A stretch of 64,000 nt of DNA from Schoenoplectus triqueter (Eukaryota; Streptophyta; Magnoliopsida; Poales; Cyperaceae). Positions 23,867-35,758 of this stretch are shown piece after piece; within the stretch, counting starts at the first letter, position 1; each line of letters begins with the position of its first letter. The notes beneath the pieces are model-generated. The model had not been told where the DNA came from and ran no database searches. It saw nothing but the letters and a program-made list of their open reading frames with translations. Both the position numbers and the translations under genes were made by a program. The stretch is taken from the NCBI GenBank assembly GCA_964058805.1, contig CAXKVV010000040.1, positions 682,001-746,000 of the forward strand, in the 5' to 3' direction.

Positions 23867-25727
23867 GTTAAGCATACGCTATATGATTGTGTCTCATTTT
23901 GTGAAATAAACCTGTTTGCTTAGGTAGGTAGCAATTTGTTTTCTTCATGAGTCTCTTATCTGTAGTAATTTGTTTTCTTTCCTGTAAAGAGTTCTCTCGT
24001 CTGTTTATTCTTGAAATTGATGGGTATTGTTATAGTATTGATCATGAATGTAGTTTTTCAAATTTTTTTTCTTTTCCTGAGAATCCAAATAATTGCACAC
24101 TGCAGTACTATTGTTAGGGTCAATCAACACCTAGGAACCAGCCATTGGTGCAATTCAAAGTGTGAATTACCCATTTGTGGAACAACAAATTCAATAGTTT
24201 TTTTTTGAGAAAGTTTGCTGAGAGAAAGCTGCGGCCTACTTTATCCAGCATGCAAACTCTATAACTGTACTGTGATTAATAACGATACTTTTGCAACAAT
24301 GAAGCATTGCATGGATATTTGCAAGAAATTTTTGAGATGCGTTGTCAAATTGTGTATATAAACTTGAAACATTTAGTTCAATCCATAAGGCTCATTACTG
24401 TATCTGTACCGACGAGAAAAGGATCACTTTTACCTTTGACCTAACAAACCTTCTTAGCTCTTCTGATTTCCAGAATAGTCGGGGCTGGCCAGAAAGGGGC
24501 AGCTCTTCTGTCCTTTCTTCCAACCAGTAATTGCTTTTTAAAATTGGATGGATTTGCCATTCTTAGCTGACGCTGATAAGAGCATTCGACCTGGCAAAAG
24601 AAAGAAGCTATCCCTGGTCCAAACAGCTCAAGGAGAACAACTCAACACCTATTTAGTATCAACCTATCACCATTAGATTGAAAATCAGCTCAAGGTGTTC
24701 TCATTGCTGGGAACCGATTGTGGTTCCCACGGCCAGGTCAGGAATGGTGGAGCCCGGCTTCACCCATGCAAATAGTGGAGCCGCTTCCCATCATCAGCCT
24801 TGCACAGGATTTGCAATAGCTGCCGTAGTGTCTCGGTATGGATTGTACATTGATTGGTGATGATGGCTTAAGCTTTCACCAAGGAATTTTCACACGTCCG
24901 CAGTTATTTCCATGGGATTTACTTCTTTAGCTATGCAATTAGAGAGAGGAAGCTCTAGATTTGTTGCTGCCCTTTCATGTTATCGCTCTTCATTCAATTT
25001 ATGTACATATATACATCTATACTGCAACGCAATGAAGTAAGTGTGGCCTTTGGTCTCTGGATATCTGAAGAGCCAGACAAGCCAGCTGTATTTTATTCTC
25101 AGTTCCAATATCACCATTTGAGTTTTCCAATTTGTTGTTTTGTTTTTGTTTTGAATTGAATAGGTTCCAATGTGCATTTACTGTTTTCTTTTCCTCCAAA
25201 GTGCTTTTCTTTTCCGAAAACAAAGCAGGCCAAGGCCATGTCTAAAATTGATCCGCACTCGTTGCCAAGAACAATCAACGCCAATAACATTTTGTGGTTC
25301 AAAAAAGTAAGGCCATTAGATCTCTTCTAGTCAACATTATATTTGCCCAATAACTTAAAATTATACGGTCCCAGAAAACTGGATGGAAAGCCAAACTAAC
25401 AGCTTTTCCTAGTCTTACAATATTCCGATCAGAACTAATCAAAGAAAAAGGAGAATACTTTAAGTGCAAGGTGGCACATATAGTTCTCGCATCAAATCTC
25501 TCAGTTTGAAGAAACGAAAAACAGATGTACAGTGCCAACAACTACCATCTTTTTTTTTTTCTTTTTTACAGCGAAATGAAAAATGCCGTCCATCATATAT
25601 TGAAATGTCTAAAAGACTTCATCTGAGTTGAGAAAGCCCACTGCTACTATAAACTGACATCTTATTTTGATATGGCAATCTTGAATTGAGCTCTCACAAA
25701 TCAAATGGTAGGCCACCTACCACAGAA
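23867..25727. other. Spacer between LST8 and TFIIA-L 3' ends
   Basis: The two genes converge here, so their 3' untranslated regions occupy both sides. 24.54-24.90 kb is more GC-rich and holds two short similar pieces (CAGCTCAAGG near 24,626 and 24,687), but no exon of a known family was found. Confidence 0.5.
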
Positions 25728-28700
25728 TTAGAAGTCAAACTCTCCCATGGCCTGTGAGGTAAACAAATGAAAAATGAGAAGAGAATCACGCGGTACAGAA
25801 AAAGAGAACAAATATAACTGCAGAAAACAAAATTAACAAAGAAGTGAAGCAAAGAGATCGCACCTTGTTAAAAAGGATATCCCTGTTGTTGAGATGCATG
25901 ATTCCATCCTTCAGGGTGCACTTCCACCTGTTTTTTGTGCGAGTCACCTGTTCCCAATTGTCAAGAGCATCAGCATCACATTACCATTATGACATTAGAA
26001 CAACAACTTAAAATAAAACTTGCAGCACAGACTGACATGTGGAAAGACAAGGAGTCACAAAATAGAACTTGCCTTGTCAAATTGGGCAAGCACGAGATGT
26101 TGTGTGGTGGGCTCCTCCTCACCCTGGTCCAGGTCATCCAGGTCATCATCATCATCATCATCCTCATTCAATGGTGGTTCCTCATCATCAACATTATTTG
26201 TTGGTTTTGGTGTTCCCACTGCTGCCGGAGTTGGCGCTCTCAGCTCTACTCCAACAACAGCCATCACATCACAAAAGCACAGATTAGTCATATATCTTAT
26301 CTCAACAGAGGTTAAGTACATCACTATTTTTATCTTGCATTTTGGCTCGGATATGCGTAAATCTTGTTCTATATCTTCAATTCCACTTTTTCATACCAAC
26401 TAAAATGAATGAAAAGAAAAAGAACTCAAAACAGCCACAAAAAACCAGTCCTGTGGTTTGTGCCAGAGAAGTAATGTAACATACCATGTTCAGCAGGCGT
26501 CTGGACAACATTGTTGTAGTCCTCTGTGGGAACGCTTGGATAATGAAACAACTGCCGAAGATGAGAAAAAACAAATTATAACAAGACAATTAAGAAGTTG
26601 AGAAAAAAAGAACAAATGGTGCAAATATGAAATTTAACATTATTAAGGTATTTGTTCATTACATTGTCATAGTCGTCATCGATACCGTCACGCTGTGGAA
26701 TCGATGAAAATTCTTTGGCTCCTTTATCGGTTGCTTTCCAATTCTGGTGTACTTGTGAACTCGAATTGCTTACCTAGTGTATTACGCAAAATAGTAACAT
26801 CGACATATTAACATATATTGAGGTGGGCAATTAACATACATTGAGGTGGGGCAAGTACAAACAATAACATAATTATGTTTGTATAGCTGTTACATCAGCA
26901 ATTTAATTTGCAAGTGTTGCTGCAAAACTGAATCTACAAAAATAGCAAACTGAAGTTTAAAAACTGAGGAAACCAAAAATAAACAATAGTGGCATACTTA
27001 TTTCGAACTAGAAAGTGTAAATGCTAATTGATCAACACCGCCCACTTATCATGCACACAAAAAGATAACTGATAGAACAGTAGATGTGATTCCAGAATTA
27101 GGTAGGACAAAATTAATGCAAATGAGGATGGATAATGATTGTTCAAAGCTGTAAAATTCCAATTGTATAAATTTGAACACCAAAATTGTATTTGCTAAGT
27201 TAAATAGATTTATTATTGACATAAATTAGTCCTTAATTATAATCCATTTAGGCAATCAAAGGGCGAGCACAAAAAAAATGAATAAAAAAGATCGCAGAAT
27301 GGTACCTCAAACTCAACAATGACATCCGAACTCCCATCCTGCTGGGGCATATAACTTCCAGGAGGTAAGTGAGAAGGATATTCATCTCTTTTACGCTTCC
27401 CAGTTGTCGCTGTGAAGAAATCCTGCATATGTACCATGTACGCATCTTGGTAAACAAGACATAAACTCCTTATGACAAACAATGACCAATCAAACTACAA
27501 AGAAACAAACTGGCTCTTTGTGATTACTCTTGGAAGCTAATTTTTCTTCCAAATGTTTTATGATCACTCCTAAGAGTTACCTTTTTCTCCCAAATGTTCC
27601 AGAAAGCTAAAAAATTCCAAAAAGCCACTTCATACCAAACAGATCTTTCAAAACCATCCTATAATATTATTCTCACACGTGCAAAAAAAAAATACTCAAA
27701 AGTACCCACAAAAGTGGATAAACATTTGAAATATGTAAGTCAACAAAAGCATTTGGGAGATTTGTTGTGCATCTGAGCCAGCATTTTGGATAAATTTTCT
27801 TGTAAGAAGGTCCTAAAAGTTACTTCAAGACCAATGGAGCAAAACAAGGTACTTCTATCTCAACATTAGTTTTACAGGAAGCACGAAACTGAAAATAGAC
27901 AAAGCACCTGAATTGCAGGCTGATGAGGAGCTTCTCTGTTTGCATCCTCACGACCTTCGACATAGGCTGTGAAAAGACATTCATTGCCCATTATTTGTAT
28001 ATTTAAGGTCAAATATCACACCCAAATGGTCACAAGTAGAATTCATGCAGCTTGTAAAGTTTTTGCACAACTCACCAACATTAACGTCAACACCTAATGG
28101 CCTTGCACTCATCCAGGGTGAAGGCGGTTGCTTCAAAAGAGGGAAAAAAGTAGAAAAAAGTTTAGTAAGTAAACTGCAGCAGGTTAAGAATAAAGAAAGG
28201 AAATAGAGTATTCAACGAATCATAACTCATATTCTAGTTAGTGAGAAGATTATTACCATATGCCCCTTTTCCAGATTTTTTTCTCCCAAGTGACTGATAT
28301 TTTATGTATATTTGGCATGTTTCAAATACACACACCAGCACACCAGTGTAAAAATTGCAAATAAAAGACAAGAGGAACACGATTCACATTTTTCAAACTT
28401 CTCGCCGGATATAAGGACATTTAAACCTTGTCTGTAAATGAATCCTGCTACCTCTACAATTTATTCTGTGTAGCCATTACAAGCATAAATACAAGCTGCT
28501 AACTAACCAACTAATAAATGTGTCCCATATACTGTCAGGTAATTGAAAGTGCAAAGGGACTAAATGTCTTGTTGATACTTGTGGAGGGCAGAACTATCTA
28601 AAAAATCTGTATTATAAATTCTTAGCAGGAGCATACCCAAAATCAGGGAAATGGAAAAAAAGAAGGATATTGAATAGTACCATATAGGGGTTATTCCTTG

Positions 28701-29335
28701 GAGCTTTGATATCGGCCCCATTTCTCATGTCGCTGAGAGGCGAAGGTGCATAATCGGATGGACCCGTGGGGATGTTGTACATTCCCGACTCCACACCAGG
28801 CAATGGAGTCTGAATTGGGGTTTGCAATGGTGTCTAGGCACATTGACGGAGACAACAAAATAATGTAAGACTAATCTTAGCCATAATTTGAGAGATCACC
28901 GGTATAAAAAAAAATAGAGAAGTGGGAAAGAAAGAAGAGAGGAGTGACGATTACAGGAGGGAAGAGCATCTCAGCAGTGGGGGTCTCGTACTCCTCAGTG
29001 GGCCCCTCGTAAGGAACGTTTAGGTCGTGAACAGGGTTGACCTGGCTGGGTTGGCGAGAGGCGGAGGGCCTCTCTATGTTGCCGCTGATGGCCCCAACCT
29101 GCACCATCTTCATCTCCCACAGCTGCAAATGAAAAAGAAAAAAAAATCAATTACGTTGTCTACTTGTCTTGAGAAGAAAGGGATTTGATGAGATGAGATT
29201 TGATTTGACAAAAATTACGGATTGGAGTTCGCTGAGCACAGCGTCTCCGGCGCCGTAGTTGATGAACTCGTCGCGGACCTTCCCGATGACGTCATCGATG
29301 ACCTCGATGTAGACCCTGGAGACGTTGCTCGCCAT
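25728..29335 (-). CDS. TFIIA-L: Transcription initiation factor IIA large subunit (TFIIA alpha/beta)
   Basis: TFIIA stabilises TBP on the TATA box in the nucleus. Exons, 5' to 3' on the minus strand: 29335-29219, 29122-28955, 28833-28681, 28130-28076, 27966-27908, 27422-27306, 26773-26663, 26551-26485, 26245-26073, 25947-25864, 25751-25728. They give 1,128 bases, 375 residues, the length of Arabidopsis TFIIAL. The N-terminal helical domain starts VYIEVIDDVIGKVRDEF (residues 8-24) and continues through the exon 2 start LWEMKMVQVGAI. The linker is Pro- and Gln-rich and ends in an acidic run (D311-D317, then LDDLD). The C-terminal TBP/DNA-contacting domain is LVLAQFDK|VTRTKNRWKC|...GIMHLNNRDILFNK, ending AMGEFDF. 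Ten introns fit; nine are GT-AG, but the one after FDK (K340) starts with GC (AAG|GCAAGT). Apparently intact. Confidence 0.96.
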
Positions 29336-29617
29336 TGGAGAAGGCAGTAGCAGCGACGGCGGCAGCAGATCAGTCTGATTTCTGATTTCCGACTTGGAAT
29401 GGAGGCGGAGATCAGAGAGATGATGTTCGGAGAAGGCGAGAAGAGAGAGGAGAGAGGGGGGAGGAAGTTCGGTGGCGGACGGGAGAGCAGAATTAAGAGA
29501 AGAATATAAATAGGTTTGGGTCCGGAGAGCAAAGACCGATGCCACGTGCCCGAATGCGAACGCGACGAGAAGGACTGGAGAGAGAGAGAATCAAATACTG
29601 GAGACGAGGGGAGAACA
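29336..29617 (-). promoter_or_regulatory. TFIIA-L promoter and 5' leader
   Basis: Upstream of the TFIIA-L start on the minus strand. TATTTATAT (the complement of ATATAAATA at 29,504-29,512) lies about 170 bases before the ATG and may be the TATA element. A perfect G-box CACGTG is at 29,543-29,548. The leader is rich in TC on the minus strand. Confidence 0.5.
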
Positions 29618-29619
29618 GG

Positions 29620-30724
29620 GGAGTGTTTGGCAAACGAATTTTAGATACGAAATAGTGCTAATCCGGTATATTAATTTATAGGTGAAATATCGAATTAGCT
29701 CTCGTCGGAACAGCGATTATTATTTGATTATATTATATTATTATGATTATGATTAAGATTTAATATTATTATATTATTATATTATATTTATGATTATAAT
29801 TTATTATTATATTAATATTAATAATATTATTTATTATTATTATTATATTAATATTAATAATATTATTTATTATTATTATTATCATTATATTATTATTATT
29901 ATTAAATTATTATTATCATTATTGTTATTATATTATCATTACCATTAGTATTATTATATTATTTATTATTATTATAAATATAATTTTAATATTATATTAT
30001 TATATTATGAATATAAATATAATTATTTTATTATTATATTATTTTGATCCACATTATTTATTATTATATTATGATGATTATGATTATGATTATTATTTAT
30101 TATTATTATTTTATTATGTTGTATTATATTATTATATGTTGATTATAGTGATGATTAATTTATTATTATATTATTATAATTATAATTATTTATAATTATT
30201 TTTATGATTATGATTATATTTTTATTATTATATTATTATGATTATGATTATGGTTATATTATTATGATTATGACTATAATTATTATTATCATGATTATGA
30301 TTATGATTATTATATTATGATTATATTATTAAAATTATGATTACTTATTATTATTATATTATTATAATTATGATTGTAATTATAATTTTTTATTATTATA
30401 TTACTATATTACTATATTATGATTATGTTTATATTTTTATTATATTACTATTATAATATAATTATTTATTATGATTATTTTTTATTACTTTATTATTATT
30501 ATTATCTTACTATTATGATTATTATTTTACTATTATTATTATTATCATCATCATTATAAGTATCATAATTATTCATATTTTAACTATTTTGAGTAACAAC
30601 TGCCAAATGATATTTTCGCTCTTCCGAATAGTCAAGAATACCACTCTTCCAAAAAAAATACTATTTTATCACTCTTCCAAAATTACCACTCTTCCAAAGC
30701 TATTCTCTGTTTGCCAAACGACCC
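29620..30724. mobile_element. Foldback/hAT-like element with a TTA-rich core
   Basis: The left end GTGTTTGGCAAACGAATTTTAG is mirrored by CTATTCTCTGTTTGCCAAACGACCC at the right end, so the ends form inverted repeats of about 20 bases. GTTTGGCAAAC itself resembles ends of plant hAT-type MITEs. About 29,700-30,560 is an almost unbroken TTA/TAT/ATG trinucleotide-like tract. The right part has three CACTCTTCC pieces. A second, truncated and inverted copy lies at 39.83-40.12 kb. No target duplication or transposase was seen. Confidence 0.55.
29700..30560. repeat. TTA/ATT low-complexity tract
   Basis: About 860 bases of degenerate (TTA)n and (ATG/ATT)n sequence with almost no C or G beyond GAT triplets. 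Open frames in it are composition artefacts. Confidence 0.9.
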
Positions 30725-31048
30725 AAAGTGTTCTGCACCAAAAGTTTATTTATTTGCAGCATAAAGACATCATCCACCTATCTATAACCCTTACTATAAT
30801 ATTCCTCCGAGGCCTGAAATGTACACTTATTAACCCGTAGTAGAATTTTCTGGTTTTAATGGAGATGATCCAAGAGGTTGGGTGCAAAGATGTGAGTACT
30901 ACTTTTTCATTTATCTAGTGCCAGAGTGGAATAAGATGAAATTGATTGTCATGCATTTCAAAGGTAAAGTGCAGGGTTGGTTTCATGAGTTGTTGGTCAA
31001 TAAGCAGCAAGCTATTACTCGGCAAGAATTTGTTACATAAGCTATTTT
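30721..31048 (+). pseudogene. Duplicate LTR-retrotransposon gag fragment
   Basis: This block is nearly the same as 32,290-32,610 (both start ACCCAAAGTGTTCTGCACC) and reads VEFSGFNGDDPRGWVQRCEY, then LVPEWNKMKLIVMHFKGKVQ and GWFHELLVNKQQAITRQEFV, a Gypsy-type gag. It lies outside the LTR-bounded element starting at 31,282, so it comes from a separate insertion or a duplication. Confidence 0.7.
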
Positions 31049-31281
31049 GTAATTTTTTAATGAGAAAATAAGAATCTTTTATAGTGAAGCGAAATATTAG
31101 TACACTACTAAAAGTATCATTTTTTTACGGATGGTCAAAATTACCAGCAAGGCAGGCCAAATTTATGGAGTTTATCAATTACCAGTTCGCTTGTTGCCTG
31201 GATCGCTCAGTGCCTCAATCGCTGGCTCGCTGCCTGGGTCAGATGTCGAAGAGTCAGAGAATCGCTGCCTGGGTTGCTCTG
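31049..31281. other. Unassigned sequence left of the gag-only element
   Basis: Short stretch with repeated CGCTGCCTGG/GGCTCGCTGCC pieces. It carries the left CTCTG target duplication at 31,277-31,281. No family was recognised. Confidence 0.4.
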
Positions 31282-31694
31282 TGTCAGGTACGTAGATTAA
31301 AGAAGTTGTGTGATAGGTTTTAGAATGCTTTTATTGTTAAATATCTGAGTTTGGATCAGTTTTTGTACAGAAGAAGCTCAACTAGTTGATGATGTATAGT
31401 TTTGAGCTGCCACGTGTAGAAGAAGCTTATAGAAGCTATATATTTTTGTAAACCGAAATGAAAATTAAGAAATGAATGAAAATGAATCTTCTCTCTTGAT
31501 TTACGTATCTTCTCTTTTTACTTCTCTTTACTGATTCCATCTCTCTTATCTCTTCTTTTTCTTCTATTCTTCTCATTTTATTACTCTTTTACTAGTAAAT
31601 TTCTCTCTCTTCTTCTTCTCTAAATTTTCTTATTACTTATATTAGTATCTAGCTTTTCTCTAAATTCATGTACTAGCTGAACTGGTATGTGACA
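31282..31694 (+). repeat. 5' LTR of the gag-only element
   Basis: 413 bases, TG...CA. Pyrimidine-rich 3' half (TTCTTCTTCTCT). Matches 38,250-38,694 throughout, but lacks an insertion of about 28 bases near 38,404-38,432. Confidence 0.9.
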
Positions 31695-31741
31695 AATTGG
31701 TATCAGAGTTTTGATCTTGCAACCTAAAATTCTAAAAAACC

Positions 31742-32629
31742 ATGAGCGAAACTGTTGCAATACGAACTCAAAATCAACTAAACCAGATTAAGGAAAAACA
31801 AAATCAGATCAGAGAAGACCAAAATCAACTGAATTTGAATCTTGATATGATCTTGGAGAAGTTGCAAAAGCTGACAGATGACCAAACCAAGCAAGTAGAT
31901 GAAATGAATATCAAGATGGATAAAAGATTAAATGAGATGAATACAAAGATGGAGGTGCAGGTGAAAGAGTGGTTATCCAAGGAGATGAGAAAAGACAGGT
32001 GAAGTAATTGATGCGGGTCAAACTTCTATGGATTCGAGTAAGGTTATCTCTTCCTTTGACCTAAGCTCCTCTTGTATTACATCAATGGTACAAAATCTTT
32101 TAAATTCCAATGTTGTACCAGTATCAACTCAATTGTGTCAAGTAACTAGCACATAATCCATATATGTGACTCTACTAAAGCTTAATCCCATACCCACTAT
32201 TGCAAATACACTCCAAAAATCCTCTCCAATCACTATCATACCTTAGATTTCGTAGCATTCTCAACAGAAAAACCTATTTCATCCAAATACCCAAAGTGTT
32301 CTGCACCAAAACTTTCTTTATTTGCAGCATAAAGACATCCTCCACCTATCTATAACCCTTACTATAATATTTCTCTGAGGCCTGAAATGTATACTTATCA
32401 ATCCGTAGTAGAATTTCTTGGTTTTAATGGAGATGATCCAAGAGGTTGGGTGCAAAGATGTGAGTACTATTTTTTCAGTTATCTAGTGCCAGAGTGGAAT
32501 AAGGTGAAATTGACTGTCATGCATTTCAAAGTTTAAGTGCAGGGTTGATTTTATGGGTTGTTGGTCAATAAGCAGCAAGCTATTACTTGGCAAGAATTTA
32601 TTACAGAAGTTGTCAGGAGGTTTGATATG
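31742..32629 (+). pseudogene. Gag, N-terminal half
   Basis: 31,742-32,002 starts MSETVAIRTQNQLNQIKEKQ and continues as a charged coiled coil (LQKLTDDQTKQVDEMNIKMD). After a stop, 32,400-32,629 carries the capsid-like part: EFLGFNGDDPRGWVQRCEYY, LVPEWNKVKLTVMHF, LLVNKQQAITWQEFITEVV. The frame is cut at 32,635 by the solo LTR and goes on at 37,615. Internal stops show it is not functional in this copy. Confidence 0.8.
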
Positions 32630-33939
32630 AAAAGTGTCACACCCCAGAAATAAATTGAACGGGTTAGGGTGCTAAATCCCGCCACGTACGCACGACGAGA
32701 CGTGCGTACAAAAGGCTTAATGAATAAAATAAAAAAATCACAGAATAAACAAAACAAATAATAATATAATATACATGACTATACAGTCCAGAATGAACAA
32801 AGAGAAATACAACGCCGACATCGGCGGGGCTAGCTCCATCGGAATGGGCAGCAATCTCTCAAAATAAAAACCCAAAAGAATAAATAAAACTCGAAACCCG
32901 ATAGATCCTAATCCACTACCCTACTCACATGCGGAAGCGACGAAGCATCTCTGTCACCACGCAGGACTGCACCTAGCACTCTCATCCAAAAACTCGATCC
33001 CGCTCCTGTAAAACCTGGACCCCACAACCACCGTGGAAACGTGAGTGATAAATCACTCAGTGCGGTTTTAGGTCCAGCACCGAGATATTATAAATCTCCA
33101 GGCTTAGACTTAAAACCATTACAAATTTATTTTTATAATAAATATTACAGTTACATAAAATTTGATGTTTAATAATTAAATTGATTTAAATTTTGTTCTG
33201 AGTAGAGTATAAAAGAATCCAAAAGAGTTTAATAAAATGCACTACTTGAAATCATGAATATTTTAAATCAAGGATAAACCCAAAATGAATCATTATGAGA
33301 TATTATAATATCAAAGGTACGGGTTCAAACTCCCATTTCACACGAATGACTTTGCGGGATAAATTCTTTTCAGAAAGAACCGACCTCAACCAGTGCTCTA
33401 TAGAAGAGAGCCCGCTCTATAGAAGAGAGCGTCATTCACTATCAAAACCATCCCTAATTTATCCCGCTCAGTCCCTTACTATAATGAAACGAACAACGAC
33501 TCGATTTCTATCAATATATAAGTCAAATTGAAGGAGACTATCCGAAAATAATATAAAATGAAGTGAATCAATCACGAACGAATATAAAGCGACAAAATAG
33601 TCACTGCTAAATATAAAGTGATAAAATAATCACTGTAACCACGGAATAGCTCCTCAATAATAAATTTAAAGTGTATTTAACTATGAAATCGAGTCGGTAC
33701 TGACACTCTTCCCAAACCCAAATTTGGATATTCATTTTTAACTTAAAATTTTCCTTGAGTTTCATAACATCATGCAAATTATAGAAAACGGATAATATGC
33801 AAATTCAAATCTTAATTCAATTTAGTTTTGTCTCGCTTAATTTGATCAATATAACAATCTGATTAATTATAATCTAAAAATCATATTATTTGTACAATAA
33901 AAATTTCAAGGTACTTAATTAATACCAATATAAATTATT

Positions 33940-34200
33940 AAATACTAATTAATCTATCTAGGATAATCTATCCTAGATAATCTATCATGTAACTAATTAT
34001 ATTAAATTATTAAATACTACTTCCTCTATCTAGGATAATCTATCCTATAACTAATTATATTAAATTATTAAATACTAATTACTCTAACTAAGCTAATATA
34101 TCTTAGATAATCTATCATGTAACTAACTATATTAAATTACTAAATACTACTTACATCTATCTAAGATAATCTATCCTACAACTAATTAACTTAATTATTA
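33940..34200. repeat. Tandem repeat with palindromic core in the solo LTR
   Basis: Four units of about 59-70 bases start TAAATACTA at about 33,940, 34,011, 34,070 and 34,141. They contain ATCTATCTAGGATAATC, TATCCTA and ACTAATTATATTAAATTA. The core TAGGATA-ATC-TATCCTA can form a 7-bp stem. Confidence 0.8.
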
Positions 34201-34679
34201 ATCTAATTAATAATCAAAATGGAATGCATATAAAATGAAATGCGGATGATATGATCAAGTTTCAATATCAAAAGAAAAGAAAATATATAATTTAAGTCAT
34301 ATCCTATGAAATCATAAATCTCAGTGCAATCCGCACCTGAATATTTGGCAAGGCTGATAGCGTCTGATTGCTCGGTCTCCGGTGGGGCCCACGATCTCGT
34401 CAACCGTTTCATCCTGAGTGTACGTGATTGTCGGGTCGTCAAGATATTTCCGAGAACCTATAAAGTCAAAATAAATTAAATTGACGAGTATCCTATTCGC
34501 GTTGGGTCTGGTTAGGTCAGGGTGTACCGGACTCGGAAACGAGAGCATTATTATTTATGTTCGTGTTTTAAGATTATATTTATTTTGATTTAATATAATT
34601 GATTTAAATTTTATTTTGATTAATTAAGCTAATTAATTATTATCACTTAATTAAATTAGATTTATAATAAGGATGATTA

Positions 34680-35260
34680 CTTATTTAGGAATAGAGAAAT
34701 TTATTAATGTATAATATTTTATATTCAATATATTTAGTATTCTTCTTATTAATTTAAAATAGAGAAATTGATTAATATACAATTTAAATATATATAATAT
34801 TATATTTTAATAATATTTTATTTATATTAAAAATAGGGGAATTAGTTAATATATATTATACATAGATAATATTATATTTTAACATTCTTCATTTATTTTA
34901 AAAGTAGAGAAATTGATTATTATATATTATATCTTATATATATAATGCTAAATTCCAATATTCTTTTGTTTATTCAAAAACAAAAGATTTAATTAATATA
35001 TATTGTTTTATTATATATATTCTTTATTTCTAATATTCTTTTCATAAAAAAAATAAAGAATTTATTATATATATATTTATATATTTATTAATATTATTTC
35101 ATTATTAAATAGATAAATTAATTAATAAGTATTTATATATATTAATTAATGTTATTTCATTATAAAAATAGAGAAATTAATTAATATATATATACTTATA
35201 TATGTATATATATTAATATTATTCAATTTTTCCTAAATAAAGAAATTGATTAATATATAT
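34680..35260. repeat. AT-rich tandem array, AGAGAAATT-ATTAATATAT motif
   Basis: About eight diverged units of roughly 70-85 bases each carry a version of AATAGAGAAATTGATTAATA (34,690; 34,768; 34,840; 34,905; 34,985; 35,110; 35,165; 35,236, approximate). The copy at 1-4.9 kb has three (about 2,472, 2,545 and 2,600). Confidence 0.7.
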
Positions 35261-35721
35261 TTAAGATTTTATTATTATTCTTGTTGTTTCATAACTCTTA
35301 ATTATTTATTTTACATTCTTTAATTATTTTTCATTTATATCCTAATATTATTTTATTAATTAGAAAATATATATTATAGGCTAGAATTCAAATAAAAACA
35401 AAATGAAAGAAAAAGAAATTAATTTCAATTAAACTTAAATTTAAATTAAACGTTTTTATTTATTTAAACGTATTGGTGTTTTAATGTGATATATGTTAGT
35501 TATAATTTAGAAAACATATTTACACATACAGATATTGACAAACAAGAATTAACGATGGAGTTTTTATTCAAAAATATAAATAATTAATATTATTGATAGG
35601 GAGATTATAACTTATTAGCATAACTTATCATAATAGTTAACAATAATGTATATATTTCATTTTATACATTATAAATCTTATTAATATATATACAATATCA
35701 TATTATGACTATTTCTAGTAT

Positions 35722-35758
<37 letters not shown>

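Noticed and set aside
29147..29545. Longer TFIIA-L N-terminus starting upstream of 29,335
   Set aside because: The frame is open upstream, but the family starts MAS...VYI at 29,335 and the upstream part is leader-like TC-rich sequence.
33940..35260. Regular repeats considered as a CRISPR-like array
   Set aside because: Units are contiguous and diverged, AT-rich, without unique spacers or cas genes, in plant DNA.
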